A stretch of DNA of 64,000 nt, from contig JAFGJR010000184.1 in NCBI GenBank assembly GCA_016928975.1, forward strand, positions 1 through 64,000, given 5' to 3'. The translations under genes were made by a program, and so were the position numbers. Every line of letters begins with the position of its first letter. Position 1 is the first letter of the stretch. The stretch is from Sedimentisphaerales bacterium. Its GTDB lineage: Bacteria > Planctomycetota > Phycisphaerae > Sedimentisphaerales > SG8-4. Positions 7,788-14,935 of the stretch are shown here, piece after piece. Below the pieces are notes generated by a model, which was not told where the DNA came from, did not search any database, and saw nothing but the letters and a program-made list of their open reading frames with translations.

Positions 7788-9770
7788 ATGATGATCTTGC
7801 TCATATTGCTTGTCGCCGTCGTCGTGTTGCTCCTGGGGGGGACCCTGTATGCCCCGCTGATCGCCAGATTGATGGGTGAGGAGAAGTCCAGGGTTACTCC
7901 CGCCGTCTCGATCAATGATGGACGCGATTATGTTCCGACGAAGACCCCCGTGGTGTTCGCGCACCATTTTGCCTCCATTGCCGGGGCCGGGCCGATCATC
8001 GGGCCCGTGCTGGCGATCCTCTACGGCTGGGGTCCCGCCCTGTTGTGGATCCTTGTCGGCGGGGTCTTCCTCGGCGCCGTGCACGATTTCGTATCGACCT
8101 ACATAACGATGCGCGAGGGCGGCAAGAATCTCACCGTGATTGCCCGCCGGTATATCGGTCCGGCGGCCTTCGTGATGATGCTCGTCATTCTGGTGGCGAT
8201 CCTCGTTCTCGTCTGCGCCGCGTTCCTGGACCTGTCCGCTACGTCGCTGACGTCCAAGGTGGCGCTGTCCGATCTGAACATGGAGCCGGGACAGACGCTG
8301 TTTCGCGAGCAGTCGCTGCCCAATCCACGGACCGGCGCGTCGGAGTCGTACGCTCTGATTGGCGGCATCGCGTCCATGTCGGTTATCGTGATTACCGCTT
8401 TCTCACCTCTGATGGGGTTCCTGTACCTGAAGAAGAAATGGCCGGTCTGGCTCTGCTCGATGCTGGCAATGGTGATTTGCGCAGTCTCCATTCTGATCGG
8501 GTTGCGCTGGCCCGTGTCGGTCTCTCCGCTTACGTGGAAGCTGATGATCAGCGGCTATGTCCTGTTCGCGGCGGGCATGCCCGTCTGGCTCTTCCTGCAG
8601 AGCAGGGACTTCATCAACGTGCACATTCTATACGCCGGCATGGTCTTTCTGCTCGTCGCCCTGGTGGCGGCGGCTCTACGCGGCGGGACGGCTGTCACGG
8701 CCGCCATACCCATGAACAACTGGTCCGAGGGGACACGGATGCTCGGGCCCGGCTGGCCGATGATGTTCATCACCATCGCCTGCGGCGCCGTCAGCGGGTT
8801 TCACAGCCTCTGCGCCGGCGGGACCACCTGCAAGCAGCTCTCCAACGAACAGGCGGCCCGCAGAGTTGGCTACTGGGCGATGCTCCTGGAGAGCTTTCTG
8901 GCTGTCTGCGTGGTGTGCTGTTTGATTGCAGGGCTGTCGCTCAGCACCTACAAGAGCTATTGCTATCCCGCCACCGGCAGCGGAAACGCGGTGTTGACCT
9001 TCGCCATGGCCATCGGACACACGGTTCATCTCGGACTGGGCCTGCCCGTCGCCGCCGGCGCCCTGGGCGCCATGTTGTTGCTCGAGGGTTTCCTCGTCAC
9101 GACGCTGGACACCGCCATCCGTCTGACTCGCTACATGATCGAGGAAGGCTGGGGCATGTTCTTCGGCCAGTATGATGTGTTCGCGCGGCCGGTGGAGGCT
9201 GCCGGTGTCTTGGCCGGCGGGAACGACGCCGTGCCGCAACGAATCGAGCCGGCCGGCGCCGGCGGGCTGGCCGTCAGCGAGCCGCCCGTGAGGTATACGA
9301 CATCGTCCGCCGCGGCGATCCCCACCAAAGGCGTCAAGCGCGCACTGCTTCGGTTCCTGCAATTCTACTGGGTCAATTCCGGCCTTGCGGTTGGCCTGAT
9401 GCTGCTGTTGGGCCTGACCAATGGTTACGCCGTGGTCTGGAAGATCTTCGGCTCGGCCAACCAACTCCTGGCGGCGCTGGCCCTCTGGGTCGGCACGATC
9501 TGGCTGATCAATAAGGGACGTCAGTACTGGTTCGCGGTGGTTCCCGCCGTCTTCATGTTCGCCACCTCGATGACCATGCTCGTCTGGCTGCTGCTCAAGA
9601 GGTACATCCCCGGCTGGCAGGCCGGCCAGGCCGGCATGGCCGCCTTGCTCATTGCCGACGTCATCGTGCTCTCAATGACCGTCGGCATCCTCATCATGAC
9701 CTTCAAGAACTGGTACAGCAAAGGTGGCCTTGCAGCCGTTAGCCGCCCAATCGGAGGGGTGCAGTCCTGA
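7788..9770 (+). CDS. cstA: CstA-family carbon starvation / pyruvate-peptide transporter
   Basis: Polytopic inner-membrane protein of 660 residues, a little shorter than E. coli CstA (about 700). The family signature HHFASIAGAGPIIGPVLA lies near residue 63 and GAVHDFVSTYITMREGG near 100. About 15 hydrophobic segments are spread over the length. Members import pyruvate or peptides during carbon limitation (family knowledge); the substrate here is unknown. AGGAG lies 8 bases before the first ATG. It is monocistronic by spacing, with a candidate promoter at 7727. Confidence 0.9.
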   Translation: MMILLILLVAVVVLLLGGTLYAPLIARLMGEEKSRVTPAVSINDGRDYVPTKTPVVFAHHFASIAGAGPIIGPVLAILYGWGPALLWILVGGVFLGAVHDFVSTYITMREGGKNLTVIARRYIGPAAFVMMLVILVAILVLVCAAFLDLSATSLTSKVALSDLNMEPGQTLFREQSLPNPRTGASESYALIGGIASMSVIVITAFSPLMGFLYLKKKWPVWLCSMLAMVICAVSILIGLRWPVSVSPLTWKLMISGYVLFAAGMPVWLFLQSRDFINVHILYAGMVFLLVALVAAALRGGTAVTAAIPMNNWSEGTRMLGPGWPMMFITIACGAVSGFHSLCAGGTTCKQLSNEQAARRVGYWAMLLESFLAVCVVCCLIAGLSLSTYKSYCYPATGSGNAVLTFAMAIGHTVHLGLGLPVAAGALGAMLLLEGFLVTTLDTAIRLTRYMIEEGWGMFFGQYDVFARPVEAAGVLAGGNDAVPQRIEPAGAGGLAVSEPPVRYTTSSAAAIPTKGVKRALLRFLQFYWVNSGLAVGLMLLLGLTNGYAVVWKIFGSANQLLAALALWVGTIWLINKGRQYWFAVVPAVFMFATSMTMLVWLLLKRYIPGWQAGQAGMAALLIADVIVLSMTVGILIMTFKNWYSKGGLAAVSRPIGGVQS

Positions 9771-9823
9771 ATCCTTGATCCGAGGCTCAGCGTCGCTTCC
9801 TGACTGTGGTACTGATGTGCGGG

Positions 9824-11110
9824 TCACGACAATCGCCAGGGGCTCCGCATGGCGCGGGCAAGCATCCGGTCGGCTCCGGGATCATTGACGAAGCGCTCGG
9901 CGGCGGGGTCCCACTGGAGCTTTCGGCCTAAGCGCAGGCAGATGTTCGCGACGTGACAGGTTGTCGTCGAACGGTGGGCGACCTCCGGTGGGGCGATGGT
10001 GCGGGCGCGCGTTCGGACACAGTTGAGGAAGTCGCGGTGGTGGCCTTCCATGTACTCGTAGCCTTGCTGGGAGGCATTGAGCTTTCGCAGAATGGCGGGG
10101 CTGGAGGCGGTGACCTTGCCCGTGTCATCCACGCTGACCCAGCCGTCGGCGCCGACGTATTTGTTTCCTCGTGGTCCACGGCCAGGCTCAGTCTCGTCGT
10201 GCATGATCGTCTTCACGCCGTCGGCATACGTGGCGGTGATCTCGAATCGCACAGGGGTGTTCCACAGACCGTCTTTGGGGAACTCCGCCCAGCCTTCGTA
10301 TTGAGTCGGGCTGGTGTCCTCGTTGCCGTGCGCCCACTGGGCCAGATCGGCGAAATGCGCCCCGAGATCGGTCAGTTGTCCGCCGGAGTAGTCGTAGATC
10401 CAGCGGAAATTGGCGTGGCATCGCGAAGGGGTGTACGGCTCGAACGGCGCGGGGCCGAGCCACATGTCGTAGTCGAATTCGTCAGGCGCCTGCTGCGGCT
10501 TTTGCGGCGGGCACGTCGGGCCGTTGTGGTAGTAACAGTGCAGGGTCTGAAGCTTGCCAAGCACGCCGCTGCGGGCCAGGTCCACGCCGAAGCGAAAGCA
10601 GGCGATGCTGCGGCGCTGTGTTCCACTCTGGTAGACCGTGCTGTACCGTTTCATCGTGTCGGCCACCGCCCGGCCTTCTGCGACAGTCAGCGAGATCGGC
10701 TTTTCGCAGTAGATGTCCTTGCCGACCTTGGCCGCCTCGATGGCGAGAATCGCGTGCCAGTGGTCCGGCGTGGCAATCAGTACTGTGTCAAGGTCTCTGC
10801 GCGCGAGCACCTCGCGGAAATCGCCGTACGTGGCGCAGTCCTTATTGCCGTACGCGGCGTCCACGGCCCGCTTCGCCGTCTGCAAATGACTCCTGTCCAC
10901 GTCGCAGACCGCCAGCACACGCACGTCGTCGAATGTGAGGAAGCTCTTGAGGTTGTGCATTCCCTGGTTGCCTATCCCGATCGCGCCCATCGTGATCCGC
11001 GAGCTTGGCGCTGTCCCAGTCTGGCCCTGCACCAACGAAGGAATCGCATACGGCGCAGCGATACTCGCCACGCCACACTTGAGCACTTGCCGCCTGGAGA
11101 TCGTTGTCAT
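9824..11110 (-). CDS. Tat-exported Gfo/Idh/MocA-family oxidoreductase
   Basis: NAD(P)-dependent sugar-type oxidoreductase. The twin-arginine signal TTISRRQVLKCGVASIAAPY sits at the N-terminus when ATG 11110 is used. The Rossmann fold starts at ITMGAIGIGNQGMHN. The catalytic EKP motif is present as YCEKPISLTVAEG near residue 140. The C-terminal substrate domain runs from about 180 to the end (FRWIYDYSGGQLTDLGAHFADLAQWA). Exported members of this family are greatly expanded in planctomycetes (family knowledge). Substrate unknown. It ends close to the convergent CstA-type gene. Confidence 0.88.
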   Translation of the reverse strand: MTTISRRQVLKCGVASIAAPYAIPSLVQGQTGTAPSSRITMGAIGIGNQGMHNLKSFLTFDDVRVLAVCDVDRSHLQTAKRAVDAAYGNKDCATYGDFREVLARRDLDTVLIATPDHWHAILAIEAAKVGKDIYCEKPISLTVAEGRAVADTMKRYSTVYQSGTQRRSIACFRFGVDLARSGVLGKLQTLHCYYHNGPTCPPQKPQQAPDEFDYDMWLGPAPFEPYTPSRCHANFRWIYDYSGGQLTDLGAHFADLAQWAHGNEDTSPTQYEGWAEFPKDGLWNTPVRFEITATYADGVKTIMHDETEPGRGPRGNKYVGADGWVSVDDTGKVTASSPAILRKLNASQQGYEYMEGHHRDFLNCVRTRARTIAPPEVAHRSTTTCHVANICLRLGRKLQWDPAAERFVNDPGADRMLARAMRSPWRLS

Positions 11111-11258
11111 ATGCCACATCCTCGGTCTTTCGCCATGCCTGCAAGCCGGCCGGTCGCGTACCGCGGCTTGTGGGCGTCATTCTACCCTGTGGTTGCCCGG
11201 CTGCAAAGCCCGTTGGCCAATGGCCGGCTGGTTGCCGTCGCGGTCGGGCAGGCTCGAT

Positions 11259-11702
11259 TCACGGAGGGGGGAGGAACACACCACCGCTACGCATGTAGAG
11301 GAGCCCGGCGAGGGTGTAGATCAGAGCGAACAATATGGCCCCCAGGGCGGTGACATTCGGGAGAAGCAGCACGACTACGATTGTACTGAGAAGGCACTGA
11401 CGCCTCCTCGGATATGCGTCGAGCGTACCGCAGAATGAGAGGAAGGAACGGGCTGTCATCACCGTGGCGAAGACAAGGAAGGCCACTCCAATGCACGCCG
11501 CGGCGGAGATGGGGTCCTTGTAGTCTTGATGACGATACAGGAGAATCATGGGAAGCCAAGAGAATACGAGTGTGCCAAGCGACCACAGGGCCATCGCCGC
11601 GAGTGAGCGAAGACATCGATGTTGCGACGAAACCGTGTCCATGCTGCTGCTCTCTGAGATGGAGCACTGGGTGTTAGCCGAGACCCTGGAAAACCTCTCC
11701 AT
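11259..11702 (-). CDS. Hypothetical small membrane protein
   Basis: Unrecognised protein of up to 147 residues with three or four hydrophobic segments: SLAAMALWSLGTLVFSWLPM, ISAAACIGVAFLVFATVM, STIVVVLLLPNVTALG and ILFALIYTLAGLLYM. The start is uncertain: ATG 11702, or ATG 11642 (MDTVSSQHRC) just before the first membrane span. The layout looks like a four-helix integral membrane protein. It sits between a MocA-family gene and an HTH-EIIA gene on the same strand, with no sign of functional linkage. Confidence 0.5.
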   Translation of the reverse strand: MERFSRVSANTQCSISESSSMDTVSSQHRCLRSLAAMALWSLGTLVFSWLPMILLYRHQDYKDPISAAACIGVAFLVFATVMTARSFLSFCGTLDAYPRRRQCLLSTIVVVLLLPNVTALGAILFALIYTLAGLLYMRSGGVFLPPP

Positions 11703-11779
11703 GTGCAATGGTCCTTGTGTGTCACATCTCGTCTGCCCGCGCGAGCAACTCGATACCTTCGTTCGCAGGACGGTAGCGA

Positions 11780-12493
11780 TTACTCGTTGATGACTTCGAG
11801 CTCGCGCAGTTTGAGAAGATCGACCATCTGGCCGGGCGTTTCCGCCACCTCCAGATCATGGACAAAGCGCTCGTCACGGAACATGCGGCACAAGCGGGCG
11901 AGGATGTGCAGGTGGTGGCGGTCGTCCTGCGAGGCGATGAGAAAGAACAGGGTGGTCAGCCGGCCGTCGGGGGCGCCAAAGGCGATTCCCTGGCTCGTCC
12001 TGGCGACAACGAGAATGGGGCCGGCAATGGCCTCGGGCAGCGGGCGGCGCGGGTGCGGGATGGCGACGCCACGCTCGATCGCCGTACTGCACAGCTCCTC
12101 GCGGTGGATGACGGCCTCCTGCAACATCTGGAAAGCGAGGACCAGACCGGTCTTCTCCGCCAGAGCCACCAGCTCGCGAAGCGTGCTGTTCTTCGTACGC
12201 GAGCCCAGGTTCGTGCTGACCGCCTCGATTCGCAGCAGGGGGGCGATGATGGCCTCGTCCTGCTGCGTCTGCCGCTGGGAGGTGATCCCCGCATCGACCT
12301 CGACCAGATGGTTGTGACTCATGGCGCCCATGTGCTGTTGAAGCCATTCGGTGATCTCGGCGCGGTTGAAGCGGAACTGACCTCCGGCCTTTCGGCAGGG
12401 AATCTCTCCGCGCTTGGCCATCCGCTCGACTCGATGCATGTCGCGGCCAAGCAGTTTTGCGACCTCCTGAAGAGTCATGCTCCTATGAGGCAT
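11780..12493 (-). CDS. Excisionase-type HTH fused to a PTS EIIA (fructose/PtsN-like) domain
   Basis: Residues 1-55 form a MerR/excisionase-like winged helix (MTLQEVAKLLGRDMHRVERM, RKAGGQFRFNRAEITEWL). Residues about 85-235 form a PTS EIIA type-2 domain with the phospho-acceptor His147 in GVAIPHPRR. Such domains are phosphorylated by NPr/HPr. The fusion implies a DNA-binding regulator whose activity is set by PTS phosphorylation, similar to PtsN-type nitrogen/carbon signalling. No sugar-transporting PTS genes lie nearby. It is divergent from lexA. M1 or M6 could be the start. Confidence 0.82.
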   Translation of the reverse strand: MPHRSMTLQEVAKLLGRDMHRVERMAKRGEIPCRKAGGQFRFNRAEITEWLQQHMGAMSHNHLVEVDAGITSQRQTQQDEAIIAPLLRIEAVSTNLGSRTKNSTLRELVALAEKTGLVLAFQMLQEAVIHREELCSTAIERGVAIPHPRRPLPEAIAGPILVVARTSQGIAFGAPDGRLTTLFFLIASQDDRHHLHILARLCRMFRDERFVHDLEVAETPGQMVDLLKLRELEVINE

Positions 12494-12724
12494 TCATCTA
12501 TTGTATGCGCAGACGCTGCGGATTTCAATCGGGCAGGCGAACATGGGGTGCATTGCAGGCGCAGCTCGTCGGCCTCGACGGCCTGCCCGCCAGGCTCCGC
12601 TGACCCGCCACGTGTCATTGCCACCCCCGCTGTTGACCGGCACGGATCGCACTGCGGAGCAGATCGCCTCCGGATATTGCTTGCGGGGGAGAGGGCCGGT
12701 GGATAAAAATTTTATAGATTTCTG

Positions 12725-12753
12725 TTGACACGATGGTCAAACAACCATAGACT
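12725..12753 (+). promoter_or_regulatory. lexA promoter with embedded palindromic operator
   Basis: TTGACA (12725-12730), a 17-base spacer and TAGACT (12748-12753). Within the spacer and touching the -10 box lies the perfect inverted repeat ATGGT-N6-ACCAT (12733-12748). A palindrome between -35 and -10 of a lexA gene is the expected position for an autoregulatory LexA box. The motif differs from the E. coli and Bacillus boxes, so the assignment is inferred from position. Confidence 0.65.
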
Positions 12754-12781
12754 TTATGAAAATCTTTTGAGGCTGCACGTT

Positions 12782-13402
12782 ATGGAACCATTGACGCCGA
12801 AGCAGCAACAGGTTCTCGAGTTTGTCGCGAGCCGGTTGGGAGAAAACCGTCCGCCGAGCCAGCGGGAGATCGCCCATCATTTCGGGCTGGCCCAGAACGC
12901 CGCCTACCAGTTGGTCCGATACCTCCGGAGGAAGGGCTACCTGGTGGATGCCGGCGGCCATCGGGGTCTGCGTCTGTCGCCGGCGTACCTGGAAGAGGTG
13001 GGAACGACGCAAGGCGTGCCCATTCTCGGCAGGGTCGCGGCGGGCGAACCCATCCTGGCGGAGCAGAACATCGAAGGTCGTATGGACCTGGGCGGGCTGT
13101 TTGGGCGGTCCAAGGGGGTGTTCCTGCTGAGGATCTCCGGCGACAGCATGGTCGATGAGGGCATCCTGGACGGCGATTACGTGGTCGTCAAGCCCCGCGC
13201 GGCCGTTGAGAACGGGCAGATCGGCGTCGTGCTGCTCGACGATGAGGCCACCGTCAAGCGGGTGTTCATTCAGAAGGATCGAATCGCCCTGAGGCCCGCC
13301 AACAGCAGGGCGGGGTACAAGACGAGATACATCAAGCAGTTTGACAAGGACGTACGGATTCTCGGCAAAGTTATCGGCTGTATCCGAACCAACGTGGGAT
13401 GA
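12782..13402 (+). CDS. lexA: LexA SOS-response repressor
   Basis: Transcriptional repressor that self-cleaves when RecA is activated by DNA damage. The winged helix covers residues 1-65 (LTPKQQQVLEFVASRLGENRPPSQREIAHHFG). The cleavage site is Ala87-Gly88 (GRVAAGEPI), with Ser122 in SGDSM and Lys159 in ATVKR forming the peptidase dyad. Length 206 is normal. ATG 12782 is chosen because an upstream TTG in frame is part of the promoter -35 box. A nested hairpin element starts 8 bases after the stop codon. Confidence 0.95.
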   Translation: MEPLTPKQQQVLEFVASRLGENRPPSQREIAHHFGLAQNAAYQLVRYLRRKGYLVDAGGHRGLRLSPAYLEEVGTTQGVPILGRVAAGEPILAEQNIEGRMDLGGLFGRSKGVFLLRISGDSMVDEGILDGDYVVVKPRAAVENGQIGVVLLDDEATVKRVFIQKDRIALRPANSRAGYKTRYIKQFDKDVRILGKVIGCIRTNVG

Positions 13403-13410
13403 CGGACGTT

Positions 13411-13573
13411 CTGCAAAATGGAAGTTAGGCTTATATCATTCAAGGAAATCTGCTTTGAGATTTCCTTGAATGATCCACCTAACGAATTGGACATCAGGCA
13501 CTTGCCGTTTTAGGAAGGAAAAATCAAGAAAACGATTTTTCCTTCCTAAGTAAGCCTGACTTCCATTTTGCAG
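13411..13573. repeat. Nested palindromic element: 23-bp outer stem with two 16-bp hairpins
   Basis: Outer arms 13411-13433 and 13551-13573 are inverted repeats matching at 22 of 23 positions (arm begins CTGCAAAATGGAAGT). Inside are two perfect hairpins: 13435-13450 with 13459-13474 (16 bp, 8-nt loop) and 13510-13525 with 13534-13549 (16 bp, 8-nt loop), joined by a 35-base linker. The linker also offers alternative pairings: CCTAAC near 13478 with GTTAGG near 13424, and TCAGG at 13494 with CCTGA in the right arm. No target duplication is visible. It could be a MITE-type element, a structured RNA between lexA and the DUF72 gene, or a recombination site. Confidence 0.8.
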
Positions 13574-13596
13574 AGCTCCGGCGCCCGGACACGAGT

Positions 13597-14448
13597 ATGG
13601 TGTGCCCTACCTACATAGGCATCGCAGGATGGTCCTATCCGGACTGGGAAGGGATCGTCTACACCGATCCGAAGATGGATCAGCTTGCGTACGTCAGCGG
13701 GTTTGTGGACTGCATCGAGATCAACAGCACGTTTTACCGGCCGCCATTCGAGCGGAACGCGGAATCGTGGCTGGATAGGACCTCGGATAAGCCCGACTTC
13801 TTCTTCACCGCCAAGCTGCACCAGAGCTTCACTCACGAGGGCAAGATCGATGCCGTGGTGATCAAGCAATTCCACGAGGGCTTCTCGCCGATGCTGGAGG
13901 CGGGAAAACTCAGACATCTCCTCGTCCAATTCCGGTACGACTTTGCGGACAACGCCGCGAGCCGTCAGCACCTGACGAAGATCGTTCAGCCTTTCAAAGA
14001 CGCCTTCAGCCTGGTCGTGGAGTTGCGGCACAAATCCTGGGAGCGCCAGGATGCGCTGGACTTTCTCCGGGAGCTCGGGGTGGCCGTGTGCAATCTGGAT
14101 TACCCTGTGTCACGGCAATCGTTCAACCTGCAACTTTGCACGGTCGGCAAGGCAGGCTACTTCCGCATGCACGGACGCAACGCCCAGAAGTGGTTCAGCA
14201 AGGCCGGACGCGACGAGGTCTATAATTACCTCTACAATCCGCAGGAGCTTGCGACAATCAAGGAGCGGCTCGACAGCCTGGGCAAGGCCTTCGAGTCGCT
14301 GACCGTGATCGCGAATAATCATTACCGGGGAGCCGAGCTGGCCAATGCCCTCGAACTCAAGGCGCTGGTCAGCGGCCAGAAACAACCAGTACCTGAAGGG
14401 CTTCTGAAGACCTATCCCAACCTGGCAAAAATCGCACGGACAGCATGA
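13597..14448 (+). CDS. DUF72 (YecE-like) TIM-barrel protein
   Basis: DUF72 protein of 283 residues, a family with a TIM-barrel fold and no settled biochemical role. Typical motifs are present: YIGIAGWSYPDWEG at the N-terminus, EINSTFYRPP near 48, FTAKLHQSFTHE near 70, VELRHKSW near 140 and YFRMHGRNAQKW near 190. It lies between lexA with its hairpin element and the DnaE-type polymerase, all on the same strand, which raises the possibility of a DNA-damage link. That link is inference only. Confidence 0.9.
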   Translation: MVCPTYIGIAGWSYPDWEGIVYTDPKMDQLAYVSGFVDCIEINSTFYRPPFERNAESWLDRTSDKPDFFFTAKLHQSFTHEGKIDAVVIKQFHEGFSPMLEAGKLRHLLVQFRYDFADNAASRQHLTKIVQPFKDAFSLVVELRHKSWERQDALDFLRELGVAVCNLDYPVSRQSFNLQLCTVGKAGYFRMHGRNAQKWFSKAGRDEVYNYLYNPQELATIKERLDSLGKAFESLTVIANNHYRGAELANALELKALVSGQKQPVPEGLLKTYPNLAKIARTA

Positions 14449-14651
14449 CCTGAGCCGGCCGTTCCGTGGATAAGGGCGTACCGCTCGCATCCTGGAGAGT
14501 CCCTGCGCCTATCGCACCCGGGGCCGTCCTCTTGTCATCCTGAGCGTCGGCGAAGGATCTGGGTATCGAACAGGAAATTCTCACCCATCAGGATCCAGTT
14601 CTTGTTCTGTGGCCGGATGCTTCACTTCATTCGGCACGACAAGTGTGACGG

Positions 14652-14734
14652 GGTGCCATGCTTACGCCTTGGGTAAGCATGTCTTTCACAGTTGATGAAG
14701 CATGTCTACGCAAAGAAAGCGTAGACATGGCACC
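14652..14734. repeat. Nested palindrome: outer 9-bp stem with two hairpins
   Basis: GGTGCCATG (14652-14660) pairs with CATGGCACC (14726-14734). Inside, CATGCTTAC (14657-14665) pairs with GTAAGCATG (14673-14681), and CATGTCTACGC (14701-14711) pairs perfectly with GCGTAGACATG (14719-14729) around a 7-nt loop. The topology copies the element after lexA although the sequence differs. It lies in the 487-base gene-free stretch before the polymerase gene. Confidence 0.65.
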
Positions 14735-14743
14735 GGGCTGCCA

Positions 14744-14820
14744 TATGTCATTCCCGCGAAGGCGGGAATCCAGTCGCGCACCGAAGGATTCTGGACCCCC
14801 GCCTGCGCGGGGGTGACATA
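14744..14820. repeat. dRS3-like inverted repeat
   Basis: Palindromic unit with TATGTCATTCCCGCGAAGGC at the left and CGCGGGGGTGACATA at the right, enclosing ATCCAG and CTGGA. It is of the widespread 'GTCATTCCCGC..GCGGGAATCC' repeat type. A related copy lies at 55473-55568. Confidence 0.6.
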
Positions 14821-14935
14821 GGTATGTAGGATGGGCTGAAGCCCATGCCACGAACTCTCTGGGCCAGCGAAGCGGTTGGCTCGGCTTGGACATGTAGGCA
14901 TGGTTTACCGGATCGGGAATTCGGACGGGGAAGGT

